From contig CADCUE010000017.1 of NCBI GenBank assembly GCA_902805805.1, forward strand, positions 1 through 18,419: a stretch of DNA of 18,419 nt, written 5' to 3'. This DNA is from an uncultured Frankineae bacterium. GTDB lineage: Bacteria > Actinomycetota > Actinomycetes > Mycobacteriales > SCTD01. Each line of letters opens with the position of its first letter. The first letter of the stretch is position 1. Below, piece after piece: positions 8,274-14,387 of the stretch. The position numbers and the translations under genes were made by a program. The notes under the pieces were generated by a model that made no database searches, had not been told where the DNA came from, and saw nothing but the letters and a program-made list of their open reading frames with translations.

Positions 8274-9206
8274 GTGACCGCACAGCCTGCCCCCGTCGAC
8301 CTGCCACTGCCCGTCGACCTGCCACTGCCCGTCGACCTGCCACTGCCCGTCGTGGGGTCGCTGTCGCCGTCCCGTGCCGGTGACTTCATGACGTGTCCGC
8401 TGCTGTTCAGGTTCCGCACCATCGACCGGCTGCCCCAGGCGCCGTCCTCCGCCGCCACCCGCGGGACGGTGGTGCACGCGGTGCTGGAGCGGCTGTACGA
8501 CCTGCCGGCGGCCTCGCGCACGCTCGACGCGGCGCACGCGCTCCTGGCCCCGGAGTGGGAGCGGCTGCGGGCCGCCGAGCCCGCGGTCGGCGAGCTGTTC
8601 GCCGACGACGACGAGCTGTCCAGCTGGCTGGCCGGTGCCCGCGACCTGCTCGCCGGCTACTTCTCCCTCGAGGACCCCACTCGGCTGGAGCCGGTCGAGC
8701 GCGAGCGCCTCGTGGAGGTCGTGCTGCCCGGCGGGCTGAGGCTGCGCGGCATCGTCGACCGGCTCGACCGGGCGCCCTCGGGCGATCTGCGGGTCGTCGA
8801 CTACAAGACCGGGCGCGCCCCCGGCGAGGCGTTCGAGGGCAAGGCACTGTTCCAGATGAAGTTCTACGCGCTGGTCCTGTGGCGCACGACCGGCACGGTG
8901 CCGCGGCTGCTCCAGCTGATGTACCTCGGCGACCGGGAGGTCCTGCGCTGCTCGCCCGACGAGGCCGACCTGCTCGCCACCGAGCGCAAGCTGCTCGCGC
9001 TCTGGGAGGCCGTCGAGCGCGCGACCCAGCTGCGCGACTTCCGCCCGCGGCCGTCCAAGCTCTGCGGCTGGTGCGACCACCAGGCGCTGTGCCCGTCCTT
9101 CGGCGGCACGCCGCCGCCCTTCCCCGAGGTCGTCCCGGGCCCGGACGTGCCCCTGCCCCACCAGCGCGCCGCCGTCCTGGCCGCCGAGCAGCGCGCCGCG
9201 GGCTGA
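8274..9206 (+). CDS. RecB-family PD-(D/E)xK nuclease-like protein with Fe-S cluster
   Basis: The 310-residue product is a stand-alone RecB/Cas4-type nuclease domain, without helicase. After a Pro-rich repeat (8-25), LSPSRAGDFMTCPLLFRFR (30-48) opens the domain. Catalytic residues are His68 (GTVVHAVLE), Asp162 (GIVDRLD), Asp176 and Lys178 (VVDYKTG), and the QMKFYAL motif (194-200). Cys41 plus Cys264, Cys267 and Cys273 (C-x2-C-x5-C) form the four-cysteine pattern of a [4Fe-4S] cluster as in AddB and Cas4. The role is probably DNA end processing or repair; a relative lies beside trmI in mycobacteria, as I recall. GTG 8274 is chosen because of the leaderless-type -10 box, but GTG 8352 just after the repeat would also retain the whole domain. 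It diverges from the membrane-protease/trmI run. Confidence 0.9.
   Translation: MTAQPAPVDLPLPVDLPLPVDLPLPVVGSLSPSRAGDFMTCPLLFRFRTIDRLPQAPSSAATRGTVVHAVLERLYDLPAASRTLDAAHALLAPEWERLRAAEPAVGELFADDDELSSWLAGARDLLAGYFSLEDPTRLEPVERERLVEVVLPGGLRLRGIVDRLDRAPSGDLRVVDYKTGRAPGEAFEGKALFQMKFYALVLWRTTGTVPRLLQLMYLGDREVLRCSPDEADLLATERKLLALWEAVERATQLRDFRPRPSKLCGWCDHQALCPSFGGTPPPFPEVVPGPDVPLPHQRAAVLAAEQRAAG
8295..8348 (+). repeat. In-frame 3 x 18-bp tandem repeat
   Basis: Three perfect copies of GTCGACCTGCCACTGCCC run head to tail and encode Val-Asp-Leu-Pro-Leu-Pro three times, at residues 8-25 of the RecB-like protein. Base-for-base identity, even at third positions, suggests recent expansion by slippage or unequal exchange. 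Each loss or gain of a unit would keep the frame. Confidence 0.95.
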
Positions 9207-9278
9207 GGGCGCGGGCGGCGTCCCGGAGCCGGCGCTCCACGCAGTCAGGGTCGGCTCAGGGCTCAACACCGATGCGCG

Positions 9279-9295
9279 GGCGCCCGGGCAGCGCC
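9279..9295 (+). other. Small hairpin just before the ribosome site of the ABC ATPase gene
   Basis: GGCGC (9279-9283) pairs with GCGCC (9291-9295) around a seven-base loop, directly abutting AAGG (9296-9299), the ribosome site of the ATG at 9307. It could modulate translation, but a 5-bp GC stem is common by chance here. The rest of the 100-bp spacer from 9207 shows nothing I can name. Confidence 0.25.
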
Positions 9296-9306
9296 AAGGT
9301 GTGCGC

Positions 9307-10122
9307 ATGACGACCTCACTCCCGCTCCCCCGTCCTCGTCCGGGCAGCGCCGCGAGCGCCACCGACCTGCGCAAGTCCTACGGCAAGGGCGACACTGCGG
9401 TGACCGCTCTGGCCGGGGTGACGGTGTCCTTCGACGCCGGCCGCTTCCACGCCGTCATGGGACCGTCCGGGTCGGGCAAGTCGACGCTGATGCACTGCCT
9501 GGCCGGTCTGGACAGCGCCGACAGCGGCGAGGTGCACGTCGGGGACGCCGCCCTCACCGGCATGAACGACAAGCAGCTCACCGCGCTGCGGCGCGACCGG
9601 GTCGGCTTCGTCTTCCAGCAGTTCAACCTGCTGCCGACCCTGACGGCGGCGGAGAACATCCTGCTCCCCCTCGCCATCGCCGGTCGCACTCCGGACCCCG
9701 GGTGGTTCGACGAGGTCGTGCGCGCCGTGGGGCTGGCCGACCGGCTCGGGCACCGCCCGACCGAGCTGTCCGGCGGTCAGCAGCAGCGCGTCGCCTGCGC
9801 CCGCGCCCTCGTCACCCGCCCCGACGTCGTCTTCGCGGACGAGCCCACCGGCAACCTCGACTCGCGCAGCGGAGCGGAGGTGCTCGGCTTCCTCTCGCGC
9901 AGCGTCCGGGAGTTCGGTCAGACGGTGGTCATGGTGACGCACGACCCGGGCGCCGCCGCGTACGCCGACCGGGTCGTCTTCCTCGCCGACGGCCGGCTGG
10001 TCGACGAGATGCAGGGACCGACGACCGAGCGCGTGCTCGACCGCATGAAGTCGCTGGAGCTGGGCGCCGGGGGCGCTCCGACGCACGGCGACCGCACCGC
10101 GCCCGTCGACGGAGGTCGGTGA
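9307..10122 (+). CDS. ABC transporter ATP-binding protein (MacB/LolD type)
   Basis: The 271-residue ATPase powers the permease encoded next to it. Motifs are complete: Walker A GPSGSGKST (52-60), Q-loop Gln104 (FVFQQFNLLP), signature LSGGQQQ (154-160), Walker B VVFADEP (174-180) with catalytic Glu179, and H-loop His212 (VTHD). FNLLPTLTAAENILLPL (106-122) is typical of the MacB/LolD/FtsE subclass, which works with FtsX-like permeases. The ATG at 9307 is chosen over the GTG at 9301 because AAGG (9296-9299) is seven bases away from the ATG but only one from the GTG. Its TGA overlaps the permease ATG by one base (10122), so the two are translationally coupled. Residues beyond 235 form a short variable tail. 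The substrate is not deducible; lipids, lipoproteins, peptides or antibiotics are all known for the class. Confidence 0.96.
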   Translation: MTTSLPLPRPRPGSAASATDLRKSYGKGDTAVTALAGVTVSFDAGRFHAVMGPSGSGKSTLMHCLAGLDSADSGEVHVGDAALTGMNDKQLTALRRDRVGFVFQQFNLLPTLTAAENILLPLAIAGRTPDPGWFDEVVRAVGLADRLGHRPTELSGGQQQRVACARALVTRPDVVFADEPTGNLDSRSGAEVLGFLSRSVREFGQTVVMVTHDPGAAAYADRVVFLADGRLVDEMQGPTTERVLDRMKSLELGAGGAPTHGDRTAPVDGGR

Positions 10123-12638
10123 TGCTGCGCACGACCCTGCGCAGCCTGCTCGCCCGCAAGCTGCGCCTCGCGCTGTCCGGCCTCGCCGTGGTGCTCGGCG
10201 TGTCCTTCGTGTCCGGCACCTTCGTCCTGACCGACACGCTGGGACGGGTCTTCGACGAGCTGTTCGCCGGTGTCAACGAGGGCACCTCCGTCACCGTCCG
10301 CGGCGTGTCGGCACTGGGCGGCGACGACCTGCAGTCCCGCCCGCCCGTGGACGCCGCCGTCCTCGCGGCGGTCCGCGCCGTCGACGGGGTGGCCTCGGCC
10401 ACCGGTCGGGTGTCGGGCTACGCCGAGCTCGTGCTGGACGGCAAGCCGGTCGCGACCGGCGGCGCGCCCTCGATCGGCGTCGACCTCCAGCCCGACAGCC
10501 CGCTGGAGACGCTGACCCTGCGGGCGGGCCGGGCGCCGCGTGGCCCCGGCGAGGTCGCGATCGACAAGGCGACGGCCGACCGGGTCGGGCTCGCCGTCGG
10601 CGACCGGGCGCAGGTGGCCCTCCGGGACGGGCTGCGCGACGTCACCGTCACCGGCACCCTCGGCTTCGGCGAGGCCGACAGCTTCGCCGGCGCGTCCCTC
10701 ACCGCCTTCGACCTGCCGTCCGCCCAGCGGCTGGTCGGCGAGACCGGCCGCTTCTCGGAGGTCGCGGTCGAGGCCGAGGACGGCGTGGCGGACGACGAGC
10801 TCGCCGCGCGCGTCGGCGCGGTGCTGCCGGACGCCGCGGAGGCGGTCACCGCACGGCAGAGCAGTGCGGAGTCCTCGGCGGAGGTCAAGCGCGGACTCGG
10901 CTTCTTCACGACGGCCCTGCTTGTCTTCGCCGGCATCTCGCTGTTCGTCGGCGCCTTCCTGATCTTCAACACCTTCTCGATGCTGGTCGCCCAGCGCGCC
11001 CGCGAGCTGGCGCTGCTGCGGGCACTCGGCGCCAGCCGGCGCCAGGTCACGTCGTCGGTGCTCGTCGAGGCGCTCGCCGTCGGACTGCTCGCCTCCCTGG
11101 TCGGCTTCGGCCTCGGCATCGCCGTGGCCGTCGGGCTGCGGGCGCTGCTGTCCACGCTCGGCATCGACCTGCCCGAGGGCGACCTGGTGCTGGCCCCCCG
11201 CACGCTGGCGGTCAGCCTGCTCGTCGGCGTCGGTGTCACCGCCGTCGCCGCGCTCGTGCCGGCTCGGCGGGCGGCCCGGGTCGCGCCGGTCGAGGCGATG
11301 CGCGAGTCGACTCCGGCGGAGGAGCGCTCGCTGCGCCGCCGCGGGCTGCTGGGCGCCGGCCTGCTGCTGCCCGGCGTCGGGGTGCTGGCCTCCGGGCTCT
11401 CGTCAGGGGCGCTGCCGCTCGTCGGAGCCGGCGCCGCCGTGACCTTCCTCGGCGTGGCCACGCTGTCCCCGCTCGTGGCCCGACCCGTGACCTCGGCCCT
11501 GGCGGCGCCGTTCGTCCGTCTCGGCGTGCCGGGACGGCTCGGCCGGGCCAACGCCGTCCGCAGTCCTCGGCGCACCTCCGCGACGGCCGCCGCGCTCATG
11601 GTCGGGCTGGCCCTGGTCAGCGCGGTGAGCGTCCTCGGCTCCTCGCTCAAGGCGAGCGTGGACGAGCTCGTCGAGCGCTCCCTGGGCGCCGACTTCATCC
11701 TCACCTCCTCGTCGTTCCAGGGCTTCTCGCCCGCTGTGGCCGACCGCCTGCGTGCCGCCCCCGAGGTCGACAGCGTGCTCGCCCTGCGCTTCGCCCGGCT
11801 GGCGGTGGACGGGCGACAGGGCGGCGTGTCCGGGATCGACCCCTCGGCGGTCGGGCAGGTCCTGCAGCTCGACGTCGTCGAGGGCGACCTGGCCGCGCTC
11901 GACGCGACCGGACTGGCCGTCAGCACCGAGGTCGCGGACGAGCTGGGGCTCGCGATCGGCGACGACGTCCCGGTGACGTGGGCGCGCACCGGCGGCGCGA
12001 CCCTGACGGTGTCGGCGCTCTACGCCCCGAACGAGTTCCTCGAGGACTACGCCGTCGTCGAGCAGGCGGTCGCCGACAACACCGGCGAGCAGCTGCTGGG
12101 CGCGGTCTTCCTCACCGTCGACGAGGGGGTGTCCCCGGCGGCGGGCGGACGTGCGGTGGAGGCTGCCGTGGGCGACCTGCCCACCGTGCGGGTCGACGAC
12201 CGAGCAGCCTTCGTGGCCGAGCAGAGCAGCCAGGTCGACCAGCTGCTCAACGCCATCACCGTGCTGCTGGTCCTGAGCGTCGTCATCGCCGTCCTGGGCA
12301 TCGTCAACACGCTGGCCCTGTCGGTGGTGGAGCGCACCCGCGAGCTGGGCCTCCTGCGCGCCGTCGGGCTGCAGCGACGGCAGCTGCGGCGCATGATCCG
12401 GATCGAGAGCGTGGTGATCGCGCTGTACGGCGCGCTGCTGGGCCTGCTCGTCGGGACCGCCTTCGGCTGGGCCCTCGTGCGCGCCCTGCGCGAGCAGGGG
12501 GTCACGGAGTTCGCGCTGCCCGTCGGCCGCCTCGCGCTGGTCGTGGTCGCCGCGGCGCTGGCCGGCGTGCTGGCCGCCGCCCTCCCGGCGCGGCGGGCCG
12601 CCCGGCTGGACGTGCTCGCCGCTGTGGCGCACGCCTGA
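10122..12638 (+). CDS. FtsX-like ABC transporter permease (two FtsX domains)
   Basis: The 838-residue permease starts at ATG 10122, six bases after GGAGG (10111-10115), overlapping the ATPase stop. The layout is that of actinobacterial fused FtsX permeases: TM1 (about 16-37), a large extracytoplasmic MacB-like domain (40-255), a first FtsX block (about 260-382) with QRARELALLRALGASRRQV (291-309), two membrane segments (409-450), TM at 486-506, a second extracytoplasmic domain (about 510-705), and a second FtsX block (712-820) with ERTRELGLLRAVGLQRRQL (737-755). The two coupling motifs contact the ATPase. About ten membrane segments give N-in, C-in topology. Such pairs act as mechanotransmission exporters or envelope machines. 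No TetR-type or two-component regulator is adjacent in the window, so control is unclear. Confidence 0.95.
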   Translation: MLRTTLRSLLARKLRLALSGLAVVLGVSFVSGTFVLTDTLGRVFDELFAGVNEGTSVTVRGVSALGGDDLQSRPPVDAAVLAAVRAVDGVASATGRVSGYAELVLDGKPVATGGAPSIGVDLQPDSPLETLTLRAGRAPRGPGEVAIDKATADRVGLAVGDRAQVALRDGLRDVTVTGTLGFGEADSFAGASLTAFDLPSAQRLVGETGRFSEVAVEAEDGVADDELAARVGAVLPDAAEAVTARQSSAESSAEVKRGLGFFTTALLVFAGISLFVGAFLIFNTFSMLVAQRARELALLRALGASRRQVTSSVLVEALAVGLLASLVGFGLGIAVAVGLRALLSTLGIDLPEGDLVLAPRTLAVSLLVGVGVTAVAALVPARRAARVAPVEAMRESTPAEERSLRRRGLLGAGLLLPGVGVLASGLSSGALPLVGAGAAVTFLGVATLSPLVARPVTSALAAPFVRLGVPGRLGRANAVRSPRRTSATAAALMVGLALVSAVSVLGSSLKASVDELVERSLGADFILTSSSFQGFSPAVADRLRAAPEVDSVLALRFARLAVDGRQGGVSGIDPSAVGQVLQLDVVEGDLAALDATGLAVSTEVADELGLAIGDDVPVTWARTGGATLTVSALYAPNEFLEDYAVVEQAVADNTGEQLLGAVFLTVDEGVSPAAGGRAVEAAVGDLPTVRVDDRAAFVAEQSSQVDQLLNAITVLLVLSVVIAVLGIVNTLALSVVERTRELGLLRAVGLQRRQLRRMIRIESVVIALYGALLGLLVGTAFGWALVRALREQGVTEFALPVGRLALVVVAAALAGVLAAALPARRAARLDVLAAVAHA

Positions 12639-12690
12639 GGCGGGTGCACACTGGTCCGCAGCCGCGGTCCGCCTGCCGAGAGGACACCTC

Positions 12691-13569
12691 GTGAGCATCA
12701 CCGACCAGACCAGCGACACCGCCCTGGCCCACGCCGACGAGCTCGTGACGGCCGCCGTCACCCAGCCTGCGCCCTCGGCACCGGCGGCGGTCGGCAAGGG
12801 CCTGTCCATCCCGATGCCGGAGCCGGCCGGCTCGGTCGAGGAGGAGCGGGCCCGCCGCAAGGCCAAGCTGGCTGCGGCCTTCCGCATGTTCAGCAAGGCC
12901 GGTCTCGACGAGGGCGTCGCCGGGCACATCACGGTGCGCGACCCCGAGCACACCGACTCCTACTGGGTGAACCCCTTCGGGATGCACTTCTCGATGGTGA
13001 AGAGCTCCGATCTGGTGCGCGTCGACCACGCGGGCGACGTCGTCGAGGGGACGCGGGCGGTGAACGGTGCGGCGGTGGCCATCCACTGCGCCGTGCACGC
13101 CGCCCGGCCGGACGTGGTCGCGGCGGCGCACGCGCACGGCCCGTACGGGAAGACGCTGTCCTCGCTGGACATGACGATCGAGCCCCTGACGCAGGACTCC
13201 TGTGCCTTCTACGACGACGTGGGCGTCTACGCCGACTACCGCGGTGTGGTCCTCGACAACGAGGAGGGCGAGCGCATCGGGCGCGCGCTCGGCGCGCACA
13301 AGGCCGTCATCCTGCGCAACCACGGGATGCTCACCGTCGGCGAGACGGTGGACAGCGCCGCGTGGTGGTTCCTGACTCTCGAGCGCACCGCCCAGTCGCA
13401 GCTCATGGCCTACTCCGCGGCAGCCGGTCTGGGGCGCCCGCCGCTCCACATCGGTCCCCAGGAGGCGGCGGCGACGCGTGGGCAGGTGGGCTTCGAGCTG
13501 GCGGGGTGGTTCCAGTTCCAGCCCATCTGGGACCGCATCAGTCGCGACAACCCGGACATCTTCGACTGA
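12691..13569 (+). CDS. Class II aldolase/adducin family protein
   Basis: The 292-residue protein starts at GTG 12691, six bases after AGAGGA (12679-12684). The first 50 residues are an Ala/Pro-rich tail; the class II aldolase/adducin fold covers about 52-285. Zinc-binding histidines are in AHAHG (His147, His149) and RNHGML (His211). The Glu that fuculose-1-phosphate aldolase places four residues before the conserved His in its substrate loop appears to be Ala128 here (NGAAVAIHCAVHAARPD, 125-141), as in adducin-like members, so ordinary aldol cleavage is doubtful. QPIWDRISRDNPDIFD closes the protein. It is probably a cytoplasmic enzyme or binding protein with unknown substrate. It follows the ABC permease by 52 bases on the same strand; a weak CACACT box near 12648-12653 might be its own -10. 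Confidence 0.92.
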   Translation: MSITDQTSDTALAHADELVTAAVTQPAPSAPAAVGKGLSIPMPEPAGSVEEERARRKAKLAAAFRMFSKAGLDEGVAGHITVRDPEHTDSYWVNPFGMHFSMVKSSDLVRVDHAGDVVEGTRAVNGAAVAIHCAVHAARPDVVAAAHAHGPYGKTLSSLDMTIEPLTQDSCAFYDDVGVYADYRGVVLDNEEGERIGRALGAHKAVILRNHGMLTVGETVDSAAWWFLTLERTAQSQLMAYSAAAGLGRPPLHIGPQEAAATRGQVGFELAGWFQFQPIWDRISRDNPDIFD

Positions 13570-13640
13570 GCTGCCGATCAGCTTCACCCGATCGGTGCTC
13601 AAGTCACCTGCTCACCCACGGTTATGGAAGTGCGAGCGGG

Positions 13641-13649
13641 TGATAGGTT
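13641..13649 (+). promoter_or_regulatory. Putative extended -10 promoter of the LPFTG protein gene
   Basis: TG-A-TAGGTT is an extended -10 (TGn followed by TAnnnT). It would start an mRNA near 13656, about 35 bases before the ATG, with AGGAG at 13679-13683. The -35 position (about 13620-13626) is poor. Upstream, CCGATC occurs at 13574-13579 and 13588-13593 and the spacer may hold a weak hairpin, but nothing firm. Confidence 0.4.
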
Positions 13650-13690
13650 CCCCGGACGCACCGCCTCATCGCCACCGCAGGAGACCACAC

Positions 13691-14308
13691 ATGCGCACGA
13701 CCAGCCGCCTGATCGCCACCGCCGCAGTCCTGGGTGGCGGCCTGCTGTTCGCCACCCCCGCGGCCGGACAGACCACGGCCTCGCCGTGCCCGTACCCGCA
13801 CGACTGCGCCAGCCAGAGCCCCGCTCCGACGGACAGCGCAGCCCCCACGGACAGCCCCGCCCCCACCGACAGCGAGAGCCCGGCGCCCACCGAGACCCCC
13901 GCGCCCACCACCAGCCCGATCCAGGGCGGCGGCGGCGGTGGCGCGACCACGCCGACGGAGACCCCGGCGCCGACCGAGACCCCGGCGCCGACCGAGACTC
14001 CCGCGCCGACCGAGACTCCCGCGCCCACCGAGACCCCGGCGCCGACCGAGACTCCGGCGCCCACCGAGACTCCCGCGCCGACCGAGACCCCGGCGCCCAC
14101 CACCAGCCCGATCGGCGGAGGCGGCGGCGGCGGCGCGAGCTCGCCGACCGCGACCCCCACGACCGGCGGTGGCGGCTCCGGCACGACCGGCGGCGGCTCC
14201 CTGCCCTTCACCGGTGGCGAGGTGACGCTCATGGCGCTCGCCGGCACGGCGGCGCTCGCCGGCGGCATCGTCCTGGTGGCTGCGGGCCGCAAGCGCACCA
14301 CGGCCTGA
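13691..14308 (+). CDS. Pro/Thr-repeat surface protein with LPFTG cell-wall sorting signal
   Basis: The 205-residue protein starts at ATG 13691, seven bases after AGGAG. Residues 1-26 are a signal peptide ending ATPAAG. The mature end has a close cysteine pair (Cys33, Cys39) in SPCPYPHDC. Residues 43-140 are Pro/Thr/Ser-rich, with eight tandem Thr-Glu-Thr-Pro-Ala-Pro units (89-136), flanked on both sides by PTTSPI followed by a poly-Gly run (residues 73-84 and 137-148). The C-terminus is a classic sorting signal: LPFTG (171-175), membrane segment (178-198) and RKR (200-202). A sortase would cut between Thr and Gly and link the protein to the wall. There is no folded domain, so it looks like a flexible stalk or mucin-like glycosylation scaffold. 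No sortase lies in the window. It is probably a single-gene transcript between an extended -10 promoter and a hairpin terminator. Confidence 0.92.
   Translation: MRTTSRLIATAAVLGGGLLFATPAAGQTTASPCPYPHDCASQSPAPTDSAAPTDSPAPTDSESPAPTETPAPTTSPIQGGGGGGATTPTETPAPTETPAPTETPAPTETPAPTETPAPTETPAPTETPAPTETPAPTTSPIGGGGGGGASSPTATPTTGGGGSGTTGGGSLPFTGGEVTLMALAGTAALAGGIVLVAAGRKRTTA
13955..14098 (+). repeat. 8 x 18-bp coding tandem repeat (Thr-Glu-Thr-Pro-Ala-Pro)
   Basis: Eight uninterrupted 18-bp units of the form acc gag acY ccS gcg ccS lie head to tail in the LPFTG gene. The amino acids are identical, but third positions vary (acc/act, ccg/ccc), so the array has drifted at silent sites while protein sequence was kept. 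Copy number could still change by slippage without breaking the frame. Confidence 0.97.
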
Positions 14309-14329
14309 CCGCTGCTCCTGCCCGCGTCG

Positions 14330-14355
14330 CGGCGCCGCCCTCCGGGGCGGCGCCG
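14330..14355 (+). terminator. Hairpin terminator after the LPFTG gene
   Basis: GGCGCCGCCC (14331-14340) pairs perfectly with GGGCGGCGCC (14345-14354) around TCCG, and C14330 with G14355 extends it to 11 bp. It lies 21 bases after the stop and is followed by GTTCGGCGTTCGGG, only slightly T-containing. It ends 32 bases before the next start, so it may also attenuate read-through into the DUF4012 gene. Confidence 0.75.
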
Positions 14356-14387
14356 TTCGGCGTTCGGGTGACGTCCGGTCCGTCCCG

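Noticed and set aside
8162..8521. N-terminal extension of the membrane protease
   Set aside because: It would overlap the divergent nuclease gene and includes an antisense reading of its 18-bp repeat; the ATG at 8161 has a strong ribosome site.
9702..10121. N-terminal extension of the FtsX permease
   Set aside because: It lies inside the ATPase gene in another frame and reads as Arg/Ala low complexity; GGAGG and ATG at 10122 fit translational coupling.
13570..13690. Riboswitch, such as a cyclic-di-AMP sensor, before the surface protein gene
   Set aside because: Only about 35 leader bases are predicted after the promoter, and I could not find the conserved riboswitch core; the spacer shows only a weak 6-bp inverted repeat.
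13955..14098. CRISPR-like array
   Set aside because: Units are contiguous 18-bp coding repeats without spacers, inside a gene with signal peptide and sorting signal.
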